Part shown: positions 51,785 through 59,530 of the stretch, piece after piece | How positions within the stretch are numbered: position 1 is the first letter of the stretch | Layout of the letters: each line of letters begins with the position of its first letter | DNA from: Deinococcus roseus | Lineage (GTDB): Bacteria > Deinococcota > Deinococci > Deinococcales > Deinococcaceae | Length of the DNA: 64,000 bases | NCBI RefSeq assembly: GCF_014646895.1 | Contig: NZ_BMOD01000005.1 | Span: 1 to 64,000, forward strand | Reading direction: 5' to 3' | Made by a program: the position numbers and the translations under genes | Notes under the pieces: model-generated | Seen by the model: only the letters and a program-made list of their open reading frames with translations | What the model was told of the DNA's origin: nothing | Database searches by the model: none

Positions 51785-52754
51785 TTTGCACCGTCCTGAT
51801 CTGTTTGCTCAGTTGTTGCAGGGGAACCGTCGGGCACTGGCCCGCACCATCACATTGCTGGAAAGCCGCAAACCAGAACATCAAGAGCAGGCCAGAGCCC
51901 TGTTGCAACAGCTGCTCCCATACACCGGAAAGGCCCTGAGGATCGGCATCAGTGGGACGCCCGGAGCAGGGAAGAGCACCTTCATTGAGGCTTTTGGGTT
52001 GCACCTGATCCAGCAGAATCTGAAAGTGGCTGTCCTGACCATCGACCCAAGTTCAGGCGTTTCAGGCGGGTCCATTCTGGCAGACAAGACCCGCATGGAA
52101 AAGCTGTCCAGCCGTCCAGAGGCTTTCATCCGCCCCAGTCCCAGTGCAGGGGTGCTGGGAGGGGTGGCCCTGCACACCCGTGAAGTGATGCTGGCCTGTG
52201 AAGCAGCAGGTTTTGAGGTCATCCTGATCGAGACCGTCGGGGTGGGCCAATCGGAAACGCTGGTGTCCAGCCTCACCGATGTCTTTTTGATGCTGACCCT
52301 GCCCAATGCTGGAGACGACCTGCAGGCGGTCAAAAGGGGCATTCTGGAACTGGTGGATCTGGTCCTCATCAACAAAACCGACCTTTTGCCCGAAAAGGCC
52401 AACCTGACCCAGGTGCAGCTGGAAAGTGCCTTCAGGCTGCAAAAAACAGCGGCAAAAGTGCTGCAGATCAGTGCATTGCAAGGCAAAGGCATTGCTCAGG
52501 TTTGGGAGCATCTGAAGCTCTGGCGTGAAAAACACGCTGCAGACCTCTTGCACAAAAGGCAGGACCAGCAGGCCGCGTGGTTTGAGGAGCACCTGAAACA
52601 GCTGGTGTGGCTGCATTTTCAGGCGCAGGTGAACCCCCAGAAACGCGAAGCCTTGCGCCAGCAGGCCAGAACAGGCACAATGGACCCGTTGAACGCTGCA
52701 CATCTCTTGCTGGAGGACACCCATGGAGAAAAGCATTTTCCAGAGGATCATTGA
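51771..52754 (+). CDS. meaB: MeaB/ArgK-type GTPase, mutase chaperone
   Basis: A 327-residue G3E GTPase that loads and protects the adenosylcobalamin cofactor of the mutase. Motifs: Walker A GISGTPGAGKST, the SSGVSGGSILADKTRM region, ETVGVGQSET switch, and base-specificity NKTD. Its ATG overlaps the mutase stop by 14 nt, so it is made with its client. Length is normal. The C-terminal helical arm (HFQAQVNPQKREALRQQ) is the dimerisation part. The following HIT gene starts inside its last 32 nt. Confidence 0.93.
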   Translation: MPSPDLHRPDLFAQLLQGNRRALARTITLLESRKPEHQEQARALLQQLLPYTGKALRIGISGTPGAGKSTFIEAFGLHLIQQNLKVAVLTIDPSSGVSGGSILADKTRMEKLSSRPEAFIRPSPSAGVLGGVALHTREVMLACEAAGFEVILIETVGVGQSETLVSSLTDVFLMLTLPNAGDDLQAVKRGILELVDLVLINKTDLLPEKANLTQVQLESAFRLQKTAAKVLQISALQGKGIAQVWEHLKLWREKHAADLLHKRQDQQAAWFEEHLKQLVWLHFQAQVNPQKREALRQQARTGTMDPLNAAHLLLEDTHGEKHFPEDH

Positions 52755-53073
52755 CCGCGAAATTCCCTCGCAGATCGTTTACGAAGACGAGCAGTTCATC
52801 GCCATTCGGGACATTGCCCCCAAAGCCCCCGTGCACCTGCTGCTGATCCCCAAACGGTTTTCCAGCCGTCTGGATGAGATCTCAGATGCCCAGCACATGG
52901 GAGAACTGTTCCTGACCGCCAACAAAGTGGCCCGTGAGCACCTGACCGATTACCGTCTGGTGGTCAATGTGGGCGCAGGAGGCGGGCAGGTGGTGTTCCA
53001 CACCCACGTGCACATCATGGGGGGCTGGGAAGAAAAATCCGAAGCCGAACACCTGACCGACGCTGCCCAATAA
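52723..53073 (+). CDS. HIT/HINT-family nucleotide hydrolase
   Basis: A 116-residue histidine-triad protein. It starts FQRIIDREIPSQIVYEDEQFIAIRDIAP and ends with the triad HTHVHIMGGW; the whole matches bacterial HinT, which hydrolyses purine nucleoside phosphoramidates and acyl-adenylates. The ATG at 52723 lies 32 nt inside meaB, giving a three-gene translationally linked unit with the mutase. A strong terminator follows. Confidence 0.94.
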   Translation: MEKSIFQRIIDREIPSQIVYEDEQFIAIRDIAPKAPVHLLLIPKRFSSRLDEISDAQHMGELFLTANKVAREHLTDYRLVVNVGAGGGQVVFHTHVHIMGGWEEKSEAEHLTDAAQ

Positions 53074-53086
53074 AACCCTTCTGCCG

Positions 53087-53114
53087 AACCTGCCTTGTAA
53101 AAGGCAGGTTTTTT
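53087..53114 (+). terminator. terminator of the mutase-meaB-HIT unit
   Basis: AACCTGCCTT and AAGGCAGGTT pair perfectly around GTAA, with TTTTTT following. Confidence 0.92.
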
Positions 53115-53126
53115 GAAAGGACTTTG

Positions 53127-54047
53127 ATGGAACCTGTTCTGGTGATTCAGGGGATTGGCAACCGCGACAAAACAGGATTTGAGAAAGAAGTCCAGACCCT
53201 GCAAAAAGCTTTTGAACAGGCATCTGGGAACAGGAATTTTCAGTTTCTTCCGGTGTTCTGGGGAGATCTGGCAGCCCACACTGAAAATCTGGACGCCTGC
53301 ATGCCAGATCTGGATCCTGCACCTGCCCTCAGCTTGCCTCCCATTTCTGTGCAGAATGCCCGGATGGGTGATCTGCTTTCCCTGATCAACACCCTTTCTC
53401 CTGGGCTGGCAGCGCCAATCAAAGCTCAGCTGGAACAGGCCATCAACCGGGCAGCAGGGGAGACGGTGCGCAATCAACTGGCCCAGTTGTACCAGACCGC
53501 CAGGGTCACCAACCGGCACATGATCACCACCTCTCTGGGCGACATTCTGGTGTACCAGCGCAACCAGAGGACCATTCAGAACCGGGTTCTGGAGGTTCTG
53601 AAAGCTTTTGATGTGAAAAAATCTGGGTACGGCACAGCAAGAAAACCTGTGCATGTGGTGGCGCATTCGCTGGGTGGCGTGATTGCCCTGGACCTGATTC
53701 TGAGGAGTCCCCTTCCCCTGCAGGCAAAATCACTGACCACATTTGGCAGCCAGTTCCCCTATTTTCACCTGATCGATCCCAGACCTTCCATAGGAGCCTA
53801 TCAGGGGAAGTCCCTCCTGCTTCCGGCCCAGTTGAAGCGCTGGATCAACCTGTGGGAACCTCTGGACCCCCTGGCTTTTGTGGCCTCCAAAATGTTTGTG
53901 CTGGCTTCAGGGCAACCTGTTCTTGATGTGCAGGTGCATCCAGAAGGCGGTTTAAACGATTTGCTGAAGGGGCATTACTACACCCACGGGATTTACTGGC
54001 AGACCGGGGAATTGCTGGAAGCCCTGCAGAAGAACCTGCAGACTTGA
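53127..54047 (+). CDS. alpha/beta-hydrolase-like protein
   Basis: A 306-residue soluble protein. An early strand PVLVIQGIGNRDKTGF and the nucleophile elbow VHVVAHSLGGVIALDLI (Ser in AHSLGG) mark an alpha/beta hydrolase, probably a lipase- or esterase-like enzyme; the Asp/His partners may be around WEPLDPLAFV and the late HYYTHGIYW. Related proteins are often annotated only as hypothetical. The start may be TTG 53124 or ATG 53127; AAAGGA suits the ATG. No signal peptide, so it acts in the cytoplasm. Monocistronic, ending just before the Rrf2 promoter. Confidence 0.72.
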   Translation: MEPVLVIQGIGNRDKTGFEKEVQTLQKAFEQASGNRNFQFLPVFWGDLAAHTENLDACMPDLDPAPALSLPPISVQNARMGDLLSLINTLSPGLAAPIKAQLEQAINRAAGETVRNQLAQLYQTARVTNRHMITTSLGDILVYQRNQRTIQNRVLEVLKAFDVKKSGYGTARKPVHVVAHSLGGVIALDLILRSPLPLQAKSLTTFGSQFPYFHLIDPRPSIGAYQGKSLLLPAQLKRWINLWEPLDPLAFVASKMFVLASGQPVLDVQVHPEGGLNDLLKGHYYTHGIYWQTGELLEALQKNLQT

Positions 54048-54089
54048 CATTTCTCCAGACCTGTAAATATAATTATTACAGGTCTGGAG
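54044..54089 (+). promoter_or_regulatory. rrf2 promoter and self-operator
   Basis: TTGACA (54044-54049), 18-nt spacer, perfect -10 TATAAT (54068-54073). The -10 sits at the centre of a perfect palindrome: CTCCAGACCTGTAA (54053-54066), 9 nt, TTACAGGTCTGGAG (54076-54089). A bound regulator would block polymerase. The -35 overlaps the stop region of the hydrolase gene. The inner part CCTGTAA-N9-TTACAGG recurs before the next gene. Confidence 0.88.
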
Positions 54090-54095
54090 GTGGGC

Positions 54096-54515
54096 ATGAT
54101 CACAAGCCGTTTTGCTGTCGCAGTGCATGTGCTGTCCCTGATTGCCCTGACGCCGGACCGCATGTCTTCTTCAGAAGAGATGGCAGGCAGCGTGGGGGTG
54201 AATCCGGTGGTGGTGCGCAGTGCCCTGAGCCAGCTCAAACAGGCAGGTCTGGTGCACACGCGTCCAGGGGTGGCTGGTTCCAGACTGACCCGGTCTCCAG
54301 AACAGATCACCTTGCTGGACGTGTTTCGGGCAGTGGTGCCTGACCGCGAACTGTTTGGGATGCATGACCGACCCAACCCCGATTGTCCCATCGGACAGAA
54401 CATCCAGGAATCCCTGGACTGGGTGTTCCTGGAAGCCCGCACAGCCATGGAAGAGCGGTTCTCTGGCATCACCCTGGCTGACTTTGCCGAAGAGCTGACC
54501 CGACAGAAGGTGTGA
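54096..54515 (+). CDS. Rrf2-family transcriptional regulator (YwnA-like)
   Basis: A 139-residue winged-helix repressor. It follows the Rrf2 pattern: SRFAVAVHVLSLIAL, SSEEMAGSVGVNPVVVRSALSQLKQAGLV, then LDVFRAVVPD. It lacks the three clustered cysteines that hold the iron-sulfur cluster in IscR/NsrR; only one Cys occurs (NPDCPIG), so it probably senses something else, perhaps through that Cys. I take ATG 54096, five nt after GGAGG, over GTG 54090. Its own gene and the next one carry the same palindromic operator. Confidence 0.9.
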   Translation: MITSRFAVAVHVLSLIALTPDRMSSSEEMAGSVGVNPVVVRSALSQLKQAGLVHTRPGVAGSRLTRSPEQITLLDVFRAVVPDRELFGMHDRPNPDCPIGQNIQESLDWVFLEARTAMEERFSGITLADFAEELTRQKV

Positions 54516-54532
54516 AGATTTTTTTTGGAAAA

Positions 54533-54555
54533 CCTGTAAAATTTATTTTTACAGG
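54533..54555 (+). promoter_or_regulatory. second copy of the Rrf2-type operator
   Basis: CCTGTAA (54533-54539), 9 nt, TTACAGG (54549-54555), identical in half-sites and spacing to the one before the regulator gene. A -10-like TAAAAT (54537-54542) lies inside it. It precedes the NAD(P)H-binding gene by 34 nt. Confidence 0.85.
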
Positions 54556-54589
54556 AAAGACCTCTCATTGCTCATTGAAAGGAGCACCC

Positions 54590-55216
54590 ATGAAGATTCT
54601 CTTGATTGGTTCCACTGGTTTTGTTGGTTCCGCCCTGCTCAAAGAAGCCCTGCACAAAGGCCATGAGGTCACCGCAGTGGTGAGACGCGAAGGTGCCCTG
54701 CAAGAAACCGCTGGCCTGAGCGTGGTGCCAGCCACCATCACCAGCAGCGAACAGGTGGCAGACCTTGCCAGAGGACACGATGTGGTGATCGCCTCGGTCA
54801 GTGCCCGCAAACCCGGAGACACCCCCATCCCTGAAGTGATTCAAACGGTGGCTGCCGGAGCCCAGCAGGCAGGTGTGAAGCTCTTTGTGGTGGGAGGGGC
54901 GGGCAGCCTGGAAGTGGCTCCCGGAGTCAAACTCATGGACATTCCCCAGTTTCCTGCTGAATACAAACACGAAGCCCAGCAGCAGGGTGAAGCCCTGGAA
55001 CTGCTGAAAAGCACCGACCACAACTGGACCTACCTCAGCCCGGCTGCGATCATTGCCCCCGGAGAGCGCACCACCCAGTACCGCCTCGGAACAGACCAGT
55101 TGCTGTCCGATGCTGCCGGAAACAGCAACATCAGTGTGGAAGATTACGCCCACGCTGTCATCAGTGAACTGGAAGACCCCAAGCACGAGCGCCAGAGGTT
55201 CACCATCGCTTACTGA
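54590..55216 (+). CDS. NAD(P)H-binding NmrA/YwnB-like protein
   Basis: A 208-residue atypical short-chain dehydrogenase. The N-terminal nucleotide motif GSTGFVGSALLKEAL (GxxGxxG) is intact and the body follows the NAD(P)-binding family with VVGGAGSLEVAPG. The catalytic YxxxK of true dehydrogenases is not evident, as in other flavin-reductase-like or redox-sensing members. The pairing Rrf2 regulator plus NAD(P)-binding protein repeats the Bacillus ywnA-ywnB arrangement. ATG 54590 follows AAAGGAG. The operator upstream suggests repression by the neighbouring Rrf2 protein until an inducing, possibly electrophilic or redox, signal appears. Confidence 0.87.
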   Translation: MKILLIGSTGFVGSALLKEALHKGHEVTAVVRREGALQETAGLSVVPATITSSEQVADLARGHDVVIASVSARKPGDTPIPEVIQTVAAGAQQAGVKLFVVGGAGSLEVAPGVKLMDIPQFPAEYKHEAQQQGEALELLKSTDHNWTYLSPAAIIAPGERTTQYRLGTDQLLSDAAGNSNISVEDYAHAVISELEDPKHERQRFTIAY

Positions 55217-55235
55217 TTCAAAAAGCAGAAACAAC

Positions 55236-55263
55236 AAACCAGGAGGCCAAAGCCTCCTGGTTT
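55236..55263. terminator. hairpin terminator between convergent genes
   Basis: AAACCAGGAGGC (55236-55247) and GCCTCCTGGTTT (55252-55263) are perfect 12-bp arms around CAAA, serving the NAD(P)H-binding gene (+) and rpsT (-). Confidence 0.88.
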
Positions 55264-55278
55264 GAATTTCAGATGGGA

Positions 55279-55554
<276 letters not shown>

Positions 55555-55899
55555 GTTTTGCTCTCTTTCTTCCGGACTTTTGCCGGAGCGGTTCCCATTT
55601 TTCGCAGTTCTGGGGAACACGGAGCGCCTGACTGCTTTGCAGCAAGCGCGCACCCGCACTTCTGGGTGCACCTGTGCATTCAAAAATACACAAGCCTTTA
55701 AATGGTAGCTCAGGATGCCCAATATTGCAAGGGAGCAGCCATTTGCATTGAAGTGGCTGTCAGGTCAAACGTTCAACTGCTTTGCTGATTCAGGCTGAAA
55801 CCTGCTTTGGGTTTTTGCTGAAGGCTGACTTCTGGTGGCTGGTTTTCAATAGGCATGAAAGCGCTTTCCTGATTGTATACAGGATGGTAGGCTGAACCG
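55555..55899. other. intergenic region between rpsT and the MATE gene
   Basis: 345 nt with no gene. It holds the rpsT promoter and, at its right end, the MATE promoter region: TAGGCT six nt before the GTG and an overlapping CCTG-attgtata-CAGG dyad at about 55868-55883. Nothing else stands out. Confidence 0.55.
55702..55730 (-). promoter_or_regulatory. rpsT promoter
   Basis: Minus strand TTGCAA (55730-55725), 17-nt spacer, TACCAT (55707-55702). Confidence 0.6.
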
Positions 55900-57216
55900 G
55901 TGACGACGGCTCGCACCCCTTCTGGACTGACCTCTCAATTGACCCAACTGGCCTGGCCCCTGATGCTCTCCAACCTTGCTTACTCCATGCTGGGCGTGAC
56001 CGACACGCTGTTCATGGGAAGGCTGGGACAGGTGGAGGTCGGCGCTGTGGGTCTGGGCTGGATGTATGCTTTCACCCTCACCTTGCTGTTTCGCAGTTAC
56101 ACCAACTCGGTGACCACTTTTGTGGCCCGTGCCTTTGGAGCCAATGAACCCCGCGAGATGCGCAAATGGTACGGGGTGTATTTCACGATCTCTGTGCTGC
56201 TGGCCCTGATCATTACCCTGCTGGGACAGCCCCTGCTGAACTGGATCGTGCAGCTCAGCAACCCCGAGCCTGAACTGGCAAAAGCCCTGCTGACCTATGC
56301 CCGCATCCGTTTGCTGGAAACGCCTTTTGCCCTGCTGGTGATCCTCAATGTGGGGTTCCTGCTGGGGGTGGGCAACAGCCGAATTCCCCTGATCCTCAGC
56401 TGGATGACCGTGATCCTCAATGCCCTGCTGGCCTGGGTGTTCATTTTTCAGTTTCATTGGGGGGTGGCAGGTGCAGCCTGGGGAGCTTTCATCTCGGTGG
56501 TGGTGCAGTGCGTGGTGAGTTTTGTGGTGCTGTTTAAACTGCATGGGGTGATGCGCCCCCTGTGGCCCCACTGGCGGGACAGTGCGCGCACCCTCAGGCT
56601 GGGCATTCCCATGGGACTGGCAGACCTCTCAGAAGTGGCCGGGTTTGCGGTGTTCATGACCATCATCTCCAGGCTGGGCACCCTGGAACTGGCCGCGTCC
56701 CAGATCGCCAACCAGATGGCAAGTTTCGGGTTCATGCCTGCTTTTGCCCTCTCGGCAGCAACGGGCAGCCTGGTGTCTCGCTTCATTGGAGAACAGAGTG
56801 TGACCACTGCACAGCGGGTGGGGTGGCGGGGCACGGTGCTGGGGGGCAGTTTCATGACCCTGATTGCTGTTGCTTTCATTGCCTTTCCTGTGCCTCTGGT
56901 GAACCTCTTCACCCATGATCCTGCACTGGTGGCACTGTGTGTGCAGATCATGCGGGTGATGGCGCTCTATCAGGTGGTGGATGGCATCGCGATCATTCTG
57001 GGGGGAGCCCTTTCGGGAGCAGGGGACACCCGGTTTAGAATGCTGGTGACGGTGCTGGGATCCTGGTCTTTGCTGGTGCTTCCTGCTTACCTGCTGACCG
57101 AAAACGGTTACGGGGTGCAGGGCGCCTGGATGGGAGCCCTGATTTACATCACAGCCATTGCACTGATTTACCTGTGGCGCTTCTGGAGCGGACGATGGAA
57201 AACCAAAACCCTGTAA
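55900..57216 (+). CDS. MATE-family multidrug efflux transporter
   Basis: A 438-residue inner-membrane exporter with about twelve hydrophobic segments in two halves. Family-typical stretches are TQLAWPLMLSNLAYSMLGVTDTLFMGRLG at the start and LGIPMGLADLSEVAGFAVF at the beginning of the second half. MATE proteins expel cationic drugs or metabolites using Na+ or H+ gradients. The GTG start at 55900 is six nt after a TAGGCT -10-like box, with no ribosome site, suggesting leaderless translation. recX overlaps its end by 22 nt. Confidence 0.92.
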   Translation: MTTARTPSGLTSQLTQLAWPLMLSNLAYSMLGVTDTLFMGRLGQVEVGAVGLGWMYAFTLTLLFRSYTNSVTTFVARAFGANEPREMRKWYGVYFTISVLLALIITLLGQPLLNWIVQLSNPEPELAKALLTYARIRLLETPFALLVILNVGFLLGVGNSRIPLILSWMTVILNALLAWVFIFQFHWGVAGAAWGAFISVVVQCVVSFVVLFKLHGVMRPLWPHWRDSARTLRLGIPMGLADLSEVAGFAVFMTIISRLGTLELAASQIANQMASFGFMPAFALSAATGSLVSRFIGEQSVTTAQRVGWRGTVLGGSFMTLIAVAFIAFPVPLVNLFTHDPALVALCVQIMRVMALYQVVDGIAIILGGALSGAGDTRFRMLVTVLGSWSLLVLPAYLLTENGYGVQGAWMGALIYITAIALIYLWRFWSGRWKTKTL

Positions 57217-57674
57217 AACATGTGGAACTGGAACAACTCAAGGCCTACGCTTTCCGGGCACTGGCCCAGAAGCAACTCTCTGAGCATGAACTGCGCACCC
57301 GCCTGATCCGCAGAGGGGCCACCCCTGAGCAGTCAGATGCCCTGATTGAACTGCTGAAAAGCTATGGTTACCTCAACGACCAGGAGGTGGCCCGCACCCT
57401 GGCCCGCAAACGAGGGGTGGGCAGAGGATACATCCAGCAGAAACTCTATGAAAAAGGGGTCAAGGCCAATGCAAAGACCCTGCGGGATGACGAATCCGAG
57501 GAGCAGGAACTTCGAGACCTCATGGAGAGAAACCTGCAGAAATGGCAGCGGGATGGAGAGAAAGGCTTCCGCCGGGCGGTGGGTTTTCTGGTGCGCCGTG
57601 GCTTTGAATACGGTAAAGTGCTTAAGCTTCTGAAAGAGGAATTTCAGCTTGACATTGCCGATCTGGACGGGTAA
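57195..57674 (+). CDS. recX: RecX-family regulatory protein
   Basis: A 159-residue helical protein with the RecX repeats: YAFRALAQKQLSEHELRTRLIRRGA, LIELLKSYGYLNDQEVARTLARKR, GRGYIQQKLYEKGV and the later FLVRRGFEYGKVLKLLKEE. RecX binds RecA filaments and limits or reshapes their activity, relevant to the DNA-repair lifestyle of Deinococcus. ATG at 57195 lies within the MATE gene, after GGAGCGG. A frame open 21 nt earlier is just the MATE overlap. tRNA-Pro follows 20 nt later. Confidence 0.88.
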   Translation: MENQNPVKHVELEQLKAYAFRALAQKQLSEHELRTRLIRRGATPEQSDALIELLKSYGYLNDQEVARTLARKRGVGRGYIQQKLYEKGVKANAKTLRDDESEEQELRDLMERNLQKWQRDGEKGFRRAVGFLVRRGFEYGKVLKLLKEEFQLDIADLDG

Positions 57675-57694
57675 ACTACCCTTTGCCGTGGTCA

Positions 57695-57771
<77 letters not shown>

Positions 57772-57776
57772 CCAAC

Positions 57777-57800
57777 CCCCCCAGCTCTGGGGGGATTTTT
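57777..57800 (+). terminator. tRNA-Pro terminator
   Basis: CCCCCCA and TGGGGGG around GCTC, then ATTTTT. Confidence 0.85.
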
Positions 57801-57830
57801 CATAGCATCAATCCTCATAGCATCAATCCA
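57801..57830 (+). repeat. 15-bp tandem duplication
   Basis: CATAGCATCAATCCT and CATAGCATCAATCCA follow each other directly, between the tRNA terminator and the phosphoesterase start. Confidence 0.8.
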
Positions 57831-57843
57831 CAGGAATGAAACC

Positions 57844-58536
57844 ATGCGAATTCTGGCCATTGCCGATCCCCACCTGTCCCGTCACACCCCCAAACCCATG
57901 ACCATTTTCGGTCCGGGGTGGGCGGGTCATCCTCAAATTTTTTTTGAACGCTGGCATGAAACCGTGCAGCCAGACGATCTGGTCCTGATTCCCGGAGACA
58001 TCTCCTGGGCCATGCACCTCCCAGAAGCGCTGCTGGACTTGCAGGACATCGCTGCCCTGCCTGGCATCAAAGTGATTTCCAGGGGCAACCACGATTACTG
58101 GTGGCCTGCCATCTCCAAACTGCGGGCCGTGCTCCCTGCAGGCATGTATGCCTTGCAGAACGATGCCGTGGTTTTTGGAGACACGGTGATCTGTGGCACC
58201 CGGGGCTGGGTCACCCCTGGCACCGAGGGCTTCAAACCCGAAGACGAGAAAATCTACCTGCGGGAAGTGGAACGCCTGAGGCTCACCCTGGAAGCCGCCC
58301 GCAAGCTGCAGGGTAAAAAATTGCTGGTGATGTTGCATTATCCCCTCACCAATGCGGCTTTTGAACCCAACGGGTTCACCCGCCTGATCGAGCATCACCG
58401 TCCAGATGGGGTGGTTTACGGGCATTTGCATGGCGTGAACCAGGACAAACTGATCAAACACTGGTGTGGCATTCCGCTGCATTTTGTGGCTGCAGATGCC
58501 CTGAAGTTTGTGCCAAAAGTGCTGCAGGAAGAGTGA
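57844..58536 (+). CDS. calcineurin-type metallophosphoesterase
   Basis: A 230-residue enzyme with all five metal-site motifs: ADPHL, PGDISW, RGNHDYWW, VMLHYPL and GHLHG. It hydrolyses phosphate esters, substrate unknown; the GNHDYWW and W-rich surroundings fit a bacterial subfamily annotated as predicted phosphohydrolase. Start ATG 57844 has an AGGAA about eight nt before it. It is followed after 229 nt by a second, unrelated phosphoesterase. Confidence 0.9.
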   Translation: MRILAIADPHLSRHTPKPMTIFGPGWAGHPQIFFERWHETVQPDDLVLIPGDISWAMHLPEALLDLQDIAALPGIKVISRGNHDYWWPAISKLRAVLPAGMYALQNDAVVFGDTVICGTRGWVTPGTEGFKPEDEKIYLREVERLRLTLEAARKLQGKKLLVMLHYPLTNAAFEPNGFTRLIEHHRPDGVVYGHLHGVNQDKLIKHWCGIPLHFVAADALKFVPKVLQEE

Positions 58537-58765
58537 TTCTGGCTGCTGGGTCTGACACTGGAACCCTGGGTTCCAGTTTTTTTGTGCATCCAGAACGCCA
58601 GAATGCATATTTTTTCTGTGGGTTAAATATCGCAGCAAGTACACCACTTCAGGGGCAACAGTTCAGGCTGTCGTCTGATACGGGGAAAACCATTTTACGG
58701 GGCAGTATACCGCGCACGTTAAACAAATTTTCCCTTGGTGTGAAAGTTACGTTATAGTTTGACTC

Positions 58766-59530
58766 ATGCTACGAGTGCTTTTCGTGGGGGATGTTTACGG
58801 CAAACCAGGCAGGCGGATCTTCAAAAACCACCTGCCGACCATCCGTGACCAATTTGATTTTGTGATTGTCAACGGGGAGAACTCCGCAGGGGGCTTCGGG
58901 ATCAACAAAGAAAGCGCGAAAACCCTGCTGGATGCCGGAGCAGACTGCATCACCCTGGGAAACCACACCTGGGACAACCGGGAAGTGTACGAGTTGCTGC
59001 AGACCAACCACATCCTCAGGCCCTTTAATTACCCACTGGGCACCCCCGGACACGGGATGCACACCTTCGAGGTCAAAGGGGAGCGCATCACAGTGATCAA
59101 TGCCATGGGTCGGGTGTGGCTGGATCCCCTGGACTGCCCTTTCACAGGAACCAACACCCTGCTGGAAAGAGAAGACCTGGGCAGCATCTTTGTGGATTTT
59201 CATGCAGAGGCCACCAGCGAGAAAACCGCCTACGGCTTTTTCCTGGATGGTCGGGTGGCGGGCGTGGTGGGCACCCACACCCACATTCCCACTGCAGACA
59301 CCCGGATCCTTCCCAGAGGAACCGGCTACCAGACCGATGCAGGCATGACGGGCGTATTGAACAGTGTGATTGGAGCCGCTCCAGACGGACCCATTTCCAA
59401 ATTTGTCGACAAAATCCCGGTGCGCTGGAGCACGGCAGAAGGACGGGCGCAACTCAACGGCGTGGTCCTGCATGTTCACAACAACCAGTGCCAGCACATC
59501 GAGCGTTATCAGCACACGGAGGAAGAGTAA
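58766..59530 (+). CDS. YmdB/DR1281-type phosphodiesterase (TIGR00282)
   Basis: A 254-residue enzyme of the YmdB family, which in Bacillus hydrolyses 2',3'-cyclic nucleotides and steers developmental decisions. Motifs: FVGDVYGKPGRRIF, VNGENSAGGFGI, TLGNHTWDN and GTHTHIPTAD, plus TDAGMTG. It is the type represented by D. radiodurans DR1281. A TATAGT box ends seven nt before the ATG with no ribosome site, so the mRNA is probably leaderless. The stop overlaps the start of the PEP carboxylase gene (TAATG), linking their expression. Confidence 0.92.
   Translation: MLRVLFVGDVYGKPGRRIFKNHLPTIRDQFDFVIVNGENSAGGFGINKESAKTLLDAGADCITLGNHTWDNREVYELLQTNHILRPFNYPLGTPGHGMHTFEVKGERITVINAMGRVWLDPLDCPFTGTNTLLEREDLGSIFVDFHAEATSEKTAYGFFLDGRVAGVVGTHTHIPTADTRILPRGTGYQTDAGMTGVLNSVIGAAPDGPISKFVDKIPVRWSTAEGRAQLNGVVLHVHNNQCQHIERYQHTEEE

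Noticed and set aside
57174..57194. An upstream start of recX inside the MATE gene
   Set aside because: The codons before 57195 have no ribosome site at proper distance, whereas GGAGCGG precedes the ATG at 57195.
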